Of a stretch of DNA of 64,000 bases, positions 55,301 to 64,000 are shown piece after piece. Made by a program: the position numbers and the translations under genes. How positions within the stretch are numbered: the stretch's first letter is position 1; the number at the start of each line of letters is the position of its first letter. This DNA comes from Helianthus annuus (lineage: Eukaryota > Streptophyta > Magnoliopsida > Asterales > Asteraceae): contig NC_035434.2 in the NCBI RefSeq assembly GCF_002127325.2, positions 76,825,343 to 76,889,342 on the forward strand, given 5' to 3'. The notes under the pieces were generated by a model. It had not been told where the DNA came from, did no database searches, and saw nothing but the letters and a program-made list of their open reading frames with translations.

Positions 55301-56861
55301 AAGATCGTGAATGATTGTAGGTTAATAGATGATGATGAATTTTTTTGAGAATTAGTGGGTTTTGAATTTTGAAAATGATAAGGGAAAACTGTGTTTGAGT
55401 TAGAGTTTATATATGGTTTTGAAAAAAGTGATGCTGACGTGGCCAAGGTTGGTTTGAAATGTCCGACGTGGCAAGCATCTGTTTGTGTTTTGAAAGATCT
55501 ATTTGTAAAGATCTGTTCCACTTATAACCTCTATTTTGAGTATCGAAACCACTATTATTTATTAACAGTGGTTGGGTTGGGAAACAACTGCTAGCTAATA
55601 TGTTAATTTAGTCAACTGATGATAGAAAAATAGTGGTTATTAAACAACAGTGGTTCACTTGAGACAAATAGATTTTTAAACCACTAAAACAGTGGTTGTA
55701 CTCCTTTGAACATAGTTTCTATTTTTGTTGATTTTTAAAACAATCTTTTTCATATTTTTGAACAAAATTTAGGTATTTTTCTAAAAAATATTAATGCTTT
55801 TATTGAAGGAGTTTTGAATTTTTGAATTTTGATATTTATGTATTTTATCCTTTTGCAAGGAGCAATCCACTATTAGCAGTTTTAAAATGCCAACAGATGC
55901 ACCCTCCACAACAGTAATGGGTCAGTTTGGAAGCGAGCCCAAAGCCTTATCCGCCTTGGTTTTGGTCTTTTCTTTCACATGATCATCTCTTTGAGGGTGG
56001 TCTTTGGTAAAAAACAATTTTTGAACCATTTCCATCAGTTGTTGTTGACTTTCTGCAAGTGCTTTAACACTTAATCGGTCAGTTTGAAAGTGAGCCTAAA
56101 GCCTTATCCGCTTTGGTTTTGGTCCTTTCTTTCACAGAATCATCTCTTTGAGGATTGTCTTTTGTAAGAATCAGTTTTTGAACCATTGCATCAGTTGTTG
56201 TTGACTTTCTGCAAGTGCTTTGACACTTGGGTCAACAAATGTTTGACCATTCCCAACGAGTTAATTATATCCATGAGGGTATCTAATTACTCTTAGTTTT
56301 TGGGGCATTTTGACAAACTCATCATACTGATAAGGTATTCTATGGTAAGCTGGTTGCCCATATTTGTTTGAACTTCCCTATGAACAGAGTTTTGGTTCAA
56401 AACTCTAGTTACAGATGTCTGAACAAACTCAAATTTCTCAGGAGTTGGTTGTTATTTTCTTTTGTAGGAACAAATTACTTGACTGACAAATGCTTTATCT
56501 TTGACCCAATTTCTCTTGATAACATAGGGTTTAAGATAGAAACATTACTGAGTCACATGATTGTTTTTTGCCGCAGATGGTGCACTCAGGTTTTGACTCA
56601 CAAATATTGTTTCCTCTGTTTACATCATAAGCTTTTAAATGAAATAAGTTTTAAGCTATATGATTTGTATTTTTATAGAAATCACAAAACAGATTTGTGG
56701 CTTTGTCTTTCTTATTACCTTTGTCTTTCTTTTTAGAAACACATGTTTGATATTTATTTGAGAGCTGGTAAGAGGGATGACTTTTACCTTTGGTGTTTTT
56801 AGTCCATCAGGGTTTATGAGATCAATTTTTTGAAGTTTTCAAGTACATCACGTTCATCAGA
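55301..56861 (-). other. Gap between gag and accessory ORF of element E
   Basis: No convincing domain. There is a direct duplication: a segment containing gcctaaagccttatccgc and catcagttgttgttgacttt recurs (about 55925-56070 and 56078-56225). In a complete Copia element pol would be expected here. Confidence 0.4.
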
Positions 56862-58900
56862 TCAAGTTGGTTTGAATTCATATTTATATTTTTCATAAAT
56901 TGGTGATGAATCTGATGGTTTTTCAGGAAAAAACTTTTTACCATTTGGATCTGTGATTTTTACTTCTTCACCAGCTGAGTTAGTTGGTATTACTTCAACC
57001 ATTTGACAGTCAGTTCGATCATTTTCTTTGGAACATTTGTTTTCTGGTTCCTTGAAACCTATTCTAAATTTCACATTGCTCTTTGTTTGTTTGTTGAGAA
57101 TCATTTCAAACCCTACACGTGACTCTACCCATTTTTTACAAGTGATTTTGGTAGATTCAAGCTCCTTTTTGCAACTTTGATATCTTCAAGTTTAAGACTG
57201 CTAATTTCTTGATCCTTTTCATTTAGCTTGGTTTTAAAATCTTTTGTTACTTTTTCAACCTGTAGTTCACTAACTAGAACCTTTTCTCTAAGGGTTTCAT
57301 TCACCTCTTTGATGTTAGCAAATGTAATTATACATTTGCCTGAACATAATTCTTTGAGAGTTTGAGGGGATACCTTTGCAGTACCAGATAAGACACAATC
57401 ATGATCATAGTCTGTGGAACTCTTGGGATCATCATCTTTCACTCTTCCTTCATCACCCTTTTCATAAACAGTTGTTTGTTCCGGGATTCCTTCATTCTTA
57501 TCAACGCTTTGATTTCCATCAACAATCATTTCTTCTTTGAGCTCACTTTCTTCTCCAATAGATTCAAGTGCCATAAAACAAAAACTCATAGGTTCATCAT
57601 TTGTTTTTGCCAAAAGAGCAAAGTTTTCATCAGTTAAGTGCTCAGGCAGACTACTCCATTCAACAAATCCTTGAGTAAAGGAACTCTGTTGTTTGGCCTC
57701 TGAAGGTGCATGGGCAGGAGTAGCTGCTAGGGGTGATTGGACATGAGGGAGAATTGTTTAATCATATTGCACTGGAACATGGTTTAAGCTTTGTACAAAA
57801 TGAGTAGTGTTTTGAACACTTGGTCCATGGGTATTTTGATAAAACTGTTGTTGATAACTAAATTAAGGTCTTTGATTTAGATAGGTTATCATAGGTGTAG
57901 TGTTACTTATTTGAATCCTACACTCCCTAGCAAACTGACCTAATTTGTTACATTTGTAGCATTTTCTCTTTGACTTATCCAATCCTACCCTTGACCTGCC
58001 ACGTAACCCAAGGTATTTCCACCCAGTTCTTATATAGAAATTGTTTGTTCTAATACTGTGTAGGGCCAGTTGATGCAAAATGTCCATCTCCTCTAAGTCA
58101 ATAGGATCAATATACTTTAGATCATCAAGAATAAAGGACAAATTATCAGAATTTTGACTATCACCATTTGCTATGAAAGCAAAGTTTGAGGAGCATTGAC
58201 CAGAGTTTATCCCTATGGATATATCAATGAATGATCATAACCTTGATCATTTACTACTCCTGAGGATGATTCTTCTTGACTCAGAAGTGTTATGTTGCCA
58301 AAGAAATAGTCATCAAACACTTTTCCGGTTTCCTGGAGCTTCTTTTTCTGGATAAGCTTTCTTTCAAATGTCAAGAGCTTACCATGAAGCTGAGTCAAGG
58401 TCATTTCCTTAACATCTATTGTTCTTTTCATCACAATATGAATTGTATCCCATTTTCTTAGGAAGTGATCTAAGAATCCTGTTACTTACAGTGGAATAGG
58501 AAAATTCTTGTTTACCAACTTTAATTCAATTATTAAATATGAAAAACTTTAAAACTGTTGTGTTAAGGTTTCTCCCTTAACATTAACATGAGTGAAGGTC
58601 TCATATTGTTGATTAAGAATTTCACAAGTTTTTCCGATCACATCCTCTGTAACTGTTCTTTCAATGCATCCCATAACTCTTTTGCATTATTACAGTGTAA
58701 TAGGCTGGCATAGACTTCGTTTGAAAGAGCCATGGCCAAAATGCTGAAAGCCTTTGCATCTAAGTCAAACTTTTGGAAATCTTGCACAGATGGTTTCCTT
58801 GGCTCTTGAACATTCGAATTTTCGGCACTTGCTACCATTGGAACATGTGTTCTGAATATCATGGACTTCCAACATCCTGTGTTCTGTTAAGCTAGCACAT
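56862..58900 (-). pseudogene. Copia gag (UBN2 type) of element E, fragmented
   Basis: The minus strand shows, in order: UBN2-like capsid pieces (58862-58638 with AMALSNEVYASLLHCNNAKE; 58434-58213 with VKEMTLTQLHGKLLTFERKL); a CCHC knuckle CYKCNKLGQFAREC (58141-57863); an acidic and coiled-coil part (57613-57125); and a charged tail (57104-56862). The pieces lie in several frames with stops. The N-terminus is cut by the Tekay element at 58942. The protein forms the particle shell in Copia elements. Confidence 0.7.
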
Positions 58901-59404
58901 GTGCCATTCGATGTTGCCAGATATTGTATTCTGACCTGTCATGTCACACCCCCAAAATCCACACGCGGAGTATCACCGCTTGGGAGCGTGACTGACCAGG
59001 ATCAAGCCACCAATCATACAGAACATTGTATAAAGTAAAAGTAAATGCAATATAAACCAAACCAATTCCATATGAAAGGTGTTTCCAAAACATAAGTAAG
59101 TTGTCATTGTTTAGCGGAAGCGTATTATTGTAAAACTCATAGCAAATAAATGTCAAATATCAAAAGTGTTCAATAAGATGATCAAGATCCAAGCCCCACA
59201 ACGACCTGCTCCTTCCTTGTGCAAGCTCCAATATGTACCTAAGGTCCTGCAAGGCATGCAGCAGATAATCAACAAACTAGTTGAGCGAGTTCACAGTTTA
59301 TAGTTTAGTTTGGGTAATAGTGCGTTCGTTCAGTTAAGTTTCATATCGTATCAGTTCCATCGCGGCCTCCCAGGCATGTGTGCGAAGATTAGGTTCGTTA
59401 GTTC

Positions 59405-59500
59405 GCGACCATAGTCTTTACCGACCAGGGTGTGTGCGAAGGCAATTTATCAGTTCGTTCGCGACCATAGTCTTTACCGACCAGGGTGGGTGCGAAGGCA
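59405..59500. repeat. 56-bp tandem repeat in LTR H
   Basis: The segment gcgaccatagtctttaccga and the following ccagggtg...gtgcgaaggca occur at 59405 and 59461. A more diverged third copy may lie upstream near 59362. Confidence 0.7.
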
Positions 59501-60683
59501 GTTGAGTAGTTCGTAAGCATCAACAGTTTAATCGTTCGTTACAGTATCAAAGTATGCACAAGTAATCATCCAACCCATTCCCACCCTGGGAACCCATGCC
59601 TTGGCTGTGTGAACTCACCTTGGTTTGCTCGGTATGCTAGGTTATGCACTCACAAGTAATTCATTCACGTCCTATCGTATGCACGTATAACAAATCAGTT
59701 CATGTTCACAACGATACGCATGCAATTTAATGTTCACATAACAGTCAGTTTGCATATCGGCACAACACGTAGTATTACACGAATATGTTCATCACCAAGC
59801 ATGGCATAACAATTAATTCAACATATGTTCTACTGTTCAAAGCATTATCAAAACCCTAATATCTTTCGATTCATAATTCATCTTTCGACCAACAGTTTTG
59901 TCATGTTTCGAAGCATGCTATCCTTCGATCAAATCTATCCTTCGGTCAAATTATGGTTCGGTCAAACTATCTTTCGGTCACTACTATGTTTCGAACATCT
60001 AGTATCTTTCGGTATCTTTCGGTTACTACCATGTTTCGAGTAACTGATATCTTTCGATGGATATCAGTTACGTTACAAGTTTCCAAGTTTTGCTGTGATT
60101 ATCAATTAACACCAATATCACAAATCAGTTAACATCAACCAGATCAAACAAGCATAATTCCCATGTTTATCAAGAACCCTAATCTGAATAACAAGATTAT
60201 TTAAACTATCCAACTTACACATAGGTGTCGATTACATGAACATGTCCGATTACCATATTTAGCCGATTATCAACCTGATTAACATACATATCCAATTCGT
60301 ATACAAACAATCCGGCCGATTAATCAAACAAGTTTGACCGATTTGCTAACCGATCAACAACAACATCCTAGTAATCATGACTATTCAATCCAATTATATT
60401 TGCTAAACCTAGCTTATCCGATTCATGACAACATATAAACAACATATTGCAAGACCATTGATCAATCATGAAATCATACATCATAAACAACATCACACAC
60501 TAACCGGAAATCGGGGTTGCGGAAATAAAATCCTTCGAACAGGGACTAAGTCTGCTTTGCCGTCGCACACACACAAAGGAACTAGGGTTTTTCTTAGAAA
60601 ATAACCATCAGTTTACATGCATCCTTATATATACGTATCACAGTAATGGGCCAAGCCCATTGGAAAGACTGGGCCGAAACATA

Positions 60684-60764
60684 TCGAAGGATATGTTTCG
60701 TGCTCGAAGGATATGTTTCGTGCTCGAAGGATATGTTTCGTGCTCGAAGGATATGTTTCGAGGT
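60684..60764. repeat. 20-bp tandem repeat in LTR H, about four copies
   Basis: Unit atatgtttcgtgctcgaagg is repeated at 60691, 60711 and 60731, with a partial fourth copy at 60751. It lies near the start of the LTR on the minus strand, where U3 control elements are expected. Confidence 0.75.
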
Positions 60765-61096
60765 CTTCGAATCGAAGGTCATCCTTCGTGGTCCTTCGAA
60801 TCCTTCGAACTGTATGACATGTTCCGATCTAGACTAAGTGTTTTAATAATAATCCTAACATTATTTTCTACCACAGCAAGTAATCACGTATAGGCCAAAT
60901 GACAATCGTTTCATTAAAACACAACACGTACAACTTCCAATTCACAATACAAACAACTAAACAGTCAAAGTCAACACGCATCAAGTGCGAAAGTGAAAAT
61001 CAGAAACTCGAGTTGTCACATTATCCCCAACTTAAAAGAAATTTCGTCCCGAAATTTGGTACGCACTCACTGAGGAAGCTGGGTAAGTTACGTTGT

Positions 61097-64000
61097 TCAC
61101 TGGTTTTCCTGGGGTGTCACATCATCCCCCCGTTGATTTGGAATTTCGTCCCGAAATTCAGTAGTAGTAGCTTCAGCCTCAGAAGTGGATGCATTGGTTT
61201 CGAATAACTGGGGATACTTTTCTTGCATCTGGTCTTCGCGTTCCCATGTATACTCCGGGCCACGCTGGGAGTTCCAACGAACTCGAACAAGAGGGATTCT
61301 CTTGTTTTTGAGGACCTTAACATCCCGGTCCGTGATTTCAACTGGTTTCTCGACGAACTGCAACCGCTCGTCGATAGTGAGTTCCTTAAAAGGAACTATA
61401 AGGGTCTCATCTGATAGGCATTTCTTCAGATTGGACACGTGAAATACATTGTGAACTGCACCGAGTTCAGGAGGTAGGTTTAATCTGTAGGCTACCTTGC
61501 CAATCTTTTCCAAGATTTCGAATGGTCCGACGTACCGCGGATTCAATTTGCCTCTTTTACCAAAACGAACCACACCCTTCCAGGGTGAAACTTTCAATAA
61601 GACCCGGTCCCCGACCTCAAATTCCAATGGCTTTCTACGCTTGTCCGCGTAGGCTTTCTGACGGTCGCGTGCTGCCGCCATGCGTTGTCGTATCTGTGCT
61701 ATCTTTTCTGTGGCGTCCACAACAATATCTGGACCCGTAATCTGACTATCCCCCACCTCTGCCCAACAGAGAGGTGACCGGCATTTACGTCCGTACAATG
61801 CCTCGAATGGAGCGGCTTGAATGCTGGTATGGTAACTGTTATTATACGAGAACTCCACCAAAGGGAGGTGCTTTTCCCAGCCGTTGCCGAAATCGATGAC
61901 ACACGCTCGAAGCATGTCTTCTAGAGTTTGAATAGTTCGCTCAGACTGCCCATCCGTCTGAGGATGATATGCTGTGCTCATGTCTAATCGTGAGCCAAAA
62001 GATTTGTGCATCGCTTGCCAAAGTTCTGACGTGAATCGTGCATCGCGATCTGAAATAATAGAGATGGGCACTCCGTGCCTCGAAACAACTTCTTTCATGT
62101 AGATGTCTGCTAGGGTAGAAAACTTATCCTTTTCTTTGATAGCCAAGAAGTGAGCAGACTTTGTGAGCCGATCAACGACCACCCAGATAGTGTCATTCCC
62201 ACGCTGGGATCTAGGTAGGCCAGTAACAAAATCCATGGAAATTTGCTCCCATTTCCATTGTGGTATTTCTGGTTGCTGAAGTAGGCCTGATGGTTTCTGG
62301 TACTCGATTTTAACCCTTGCACAAGTTAAACACTTGCCGACGTAAGTTGCGATAAGAGCTTTCATGTTTGGCCACCAGTAAGTTGTTCTGATATCGTGGT
62401 ACATCTTATCCGACCCTGGATGTACCGAGTAGCGAGACTTGTGCGCTTCATCCATCACAAGTTCGCGTAAGCCGCCATAAAGTGGGACCCAAATACGCCC
62501 CGTTACATAGTAGGCGCCGTCTTCCTTTTGTTCCATTTGTTGCCTTGAACCGCGCAAGGCTTCAGCCTTGACGTTTTCGGGTTTTAGTGCTTCTATCTGA
62601 GCAGCTCGTATCTGTGCAGGAAGACTGGACTGAATGGTAAGCTGTAGCGCTCGCACGCGCTTAGGTAAAGTGTCTTTCCGACTGAGGGCATCAGCCACAA
62701 CATTGGCCTTCCCTGGATGATACTTGATGGCACATTCGTAGTCGTTCAGTAGTTCAACCCATCTTCGTTGACGCATATTCAAATCTTTTTGCTTAAGGAT
62801 ATGCTCGAGACTCCTGTGATCGGTGTAAATCGTGCACCTGGTACCGTACAGGTAGTGTCGCCATATCTTAAGCGCGAAAACAACAGCTCCCAGCTCTAAA
62901 TCGTGCGTCGTGTAGTTCCGTTCATGAACCTTGAGTTGCCGAGAAGCGTAGGCTATCACTTTATCACGTTGCATCAATACACAACCAAGCCCCTGTATCG
63001 ATGCGTCACAATAGACCACGAAGTCATCCGTGCCCTCTGGCAATGAAAGAATAGGTGCGCTGCAAAGCCTATCCTTTAAGTACTGGAAAGCGGTCTCTTG
63101 CGTATTACCCCATCTGTAAACGACACCTTTCTGTGTAAGCATAGTGAGTGGTTGCGCGATCTTGGAGAAGTCTTTAATAAATCGCCTGTAGTAACCCGCC
63201 AAACCCAAGAATTGGCGTATTTCTGTTGGTGTACGTGGTGCTGGCCAGTTTCTGATCGAATCAACCTTGGATGGATCGACATGAATCCCATCCTTGTTCA
63301 CCACATGGCCTAAGAAGTGGACTTCACGAAGCCAGAAGTCGCATTTTGAAAACTTTGCATACAGTTGCTCCTTTCGAAGAAGTTCCAAGATAAGGCGTAA
63401 GTGCTGCTCGTGCTCCTCCTGACTCTTGGAGTAAATCAAAATGTCGTCGATGAAAACGATAACAAACTTGTCGAGATAGGGTTTGCACACCCTGTTCATA
63501 AGATCCATGAAGACTGCAGGTGCGTTTGTAAGCCCGAATGGCATGACAAGAAACTCGTAATGACCGTAGCGAGTTCTGAAAGCGGTTTTGGAGACGTCCT
63601 CATCCCGGACTCTCAGCTGATGATACCCTGACCTTAAATCAATCTTGGAATAGTAACACGACCCTTGCAACTGGTCGAATAAGTCGTCGATGCGCGGAAG
63701 AGGATAACGGTTCTTCACTGTCACCTTGTTGAGTTCACGGTAGTCTATACACATTCTGAACGTACCGTCTTTCTTCTTCACAAATAACACTGGAGCTCCC
63801 CAAGGCGAAGAGCTTGGACGAATAAAGCCCTTTTCCAAGAGCTCTTGCAGCTGCTTCGACAGTTCTTCCAGTTCGGTTGGAGCTAAACGATACGGTGCGC
63901 GGGCTATTGGTGCTGCTCCTGGAGCTAATTCAATCTGAAACTCAACTTGACGATGAGGAGGTAAACCAGGTAAATCTTCAGGAAACACTTGAGGAAAATC
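61097..64000 (-). CDS. Tekay/Del-type Gypsy pol (RT, RNase H, integrase, chromodomain), 5'-partial
   Basis: Open from the right edge ([15 protein letters not shown]) to TGA at 61097-61099, 967 codons, no interruption. Numbered from residue 1 at 63988: RT about 50-230 with FIDDILIYS (catalytic Asp 181-182); RNase H 322-436 with Asp328, Glu365, Asp390 and Asp433; integrase zinc site His516, His523, Cys553, Cys556; DDE core Asp586, Asp647, Glu683 (D-x35-E); then the GPF/Y region (YVGPFEI) and a chromodomain-like module (about 876-930). That order defines the chromovirus branch and chromodomains are thought to guide insertion to marked chromatin. The final 20 codons run through a PPT-like and LTR-like motif. 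All catalytic residues are present, so this may be a young copy. Confidence 0.9.
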   Translation of the reverse strand, partial: DFPQVFPEDLPGLPPHRQVEFQIELAPGAAPIARAPYRLAPTELEELSKQLQELLEKGFIRPSSSPWGAPVLFVKKKDGTFRMCIDYRELNKVTVKNRYPLPRIDDLFDQLQGSCYYSKIDLRSGYHQLRVRDEDVSKTAFRTRYGHYEFLVMPFGLTNAPAVFMDLMNRVCKPYLDKFVIVFIDDILIYSKSQEEHEQHLRLILELLRKEQLYAKFSKCDFWLREVHFLGHVVNKDGIHVDPSKVDSIRNWPAPRTPTEIRQFLGLAGYYRRFIKDFSKIAQPLTMLTQKGVVYRWGNTQETAFQYLKDRLCSAPILSLPEGTDDFVVYCDASIQGLGCVLMQRDKVIAYASRQLKVHERNYTTHDLELGAVVFALKIWRHYLYGTRCTIYTDHRSLEHILKQKDLNMRQRRWVELLNDYECAIKYHPGKANVVADALSRKDTLPKRVRALQLTIQSSLPAQIRAAQIEALKPENVKAEALRGSRQQMEQKEDGAYYVTGRIWVPLYGGLRELVMDEAHKSRYSVHPGSDKMYHDIRTTYWWPNMKALIATYVGKCLTCARVKIEYQKPSGLLQQPEIPQWKWEQISMDFVTGLPRSQRGNDTIWVVVDRLTKSAHFLAIKEKDKFSTLADIYMKEVVSRHGVPISIISDRDARFTSELWQAMHKSFGSRLDMSTAYHPQTDGQSERTIQTLEDMLRACVIDFGNGWEKHLPLVEFSYNNSYHTSIQAAPFEALYGRKCRSPLCWAEVGDSQITGPDIVVDATEKIAQIRQRMAAARDRQKAYADKRRKPLEFEVGDRVLLKVSPWKGVVRFGKRGKLNPRYVGPFEILEKIGKVAYRLNLPPELGAVHNVFHVSNLKKCLSDETLIVPFKELTIDERLQFVEKPVEITDRDVKVLKNKRIPLVRVRWNSQRGPEYTWEREDQMQEKYPQLFETNASTSEAEATTTEFRDEIPNQRGDDVTPQENQ

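Larger units (their letters stand above)
25254..58941 (-). mobile_element. Copia-like element 'E' (gag, accessory ORF, no pol), split by element D
   Basis: On the minus strand the order is gag pieces (58900-56862), a gap, a long degraded accessory ORF (55300-53546 continuing at 27815-26013) and the 3' LTR (25966-25254). Element D (27835-53540) interrupts the accessory ORF. I see no protease, integrase, RT or RNase H. The 5' end is cut by the Tekay element at 58942. Confidence 0.65.
58942..61020 (-). repeat. 3' LTR of Tekay-type element H (about 2.1 kb, start uncertain)
   Basis: The minus-strand end ...GGGGGTGTGACA lies at 58942. The start is either TGTGACAACTCGAG at 61020 after AGTTGGGGATAA, or TGTGACACCCC at 61121 after CGGGGGGATGA. 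Both follow a TTTCGGGACGAAATT motif. Internal tandem repeats are listed separately. The flank (58937-58941, TGTCA) leads into E gag, so H probably inserted there. Confidence 0.7.

Overview
The window looks like plant nuclear DNA, most likely from a daisy-family (Asteraceae) genome, and it is almost entirely transposable elements. The plant assignment rests on Athila-type and Tekay-type Ty3/Gypsy elements, Ty1/Copia elements, a plant-style LINE, a PIF/Harbinger element and several MITEs. The Asteraceae suggestion is weaker. It rests on my recollection of similar Copia accessory proteins and of CACGGGG-rich Athila LTRs in that family, and I could not search to confirm it. I see no convincing ordinary host gene, no rRNA or tRNA gene and no CRISPR array.

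Layout. (1) 1-4243: 3' portion of a Copia-like element (here 'I') that carries a long gag but no pol and ends in an LTR at 3810-4243. It sits inside the integrase of an Athila-type element ('A', 4244-10144), which keeps its integrase tail, an intact third ORF, a 1.9-kb untranslated tract and its 3' LTR. (2) 10145-21088: older DNA with DNA transposons. These are a TIR element holding a gene fragment (11143-12696), a PIF/Harbinger element with a broken Myb-like ORF and TTA target duplications (13242-15666), a hAT-type MITE with a perfect 8-bp duplication (16141-16672), a large A/T-rich foldback containing a second MITE (17690-19580), and a Tourist-like MITE (20373-20934). (3) 21089-25253: a minus-strand LINE whose middle is replaced by a broken Athila pol ('F'). 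(4) 25254-58941: a nest of insertions. Copia-like 'E' (minus) contains Athila-type 'D' (minus, 27835-53540). D's gag-like ORF contains a solo Tekay-like LTR (33179-51720, target duplication AAAAT). That LTR contains a three-LTR tandem of Athila-type bodies 'B' and 'C' (33479-50590). (5) 58942-64000: a Tekay-type chromovirus ('H', minus) with its 3' LTR and a long open pol reading frame running off the right edge.

How the parts work together. A, B, C and D share LTR ends TGATGTG...CACACATCA or variants. Where the 5' end is present they have a primer-binding site matching tRNA-Asp. They also share GC-rich CACGGGG/CCGTG hairpin repeats upstream of TATAAATA, and a hairpin plus G-run module occurring twice: next to the 3' LTR and again about 1.3 kb upstream. 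A, B and C have a third ORF preceded by a splice-acceptor-like TTTCAG|ATG. D has an unrelated ORF in that position. Only A's ORF3 and H's pol look intact. C's pol has several stops, frameshifts and a lost integrase glutamate.

The observations I would follow up first are the duplicated hairpin/G-run module with compensatory stem changes, the second tRNA-Asp-complementary segment in the LTR, the GC-rich hairpins as promoter elements and deletion hotspots, and the exact nesting order supported by target duplications.
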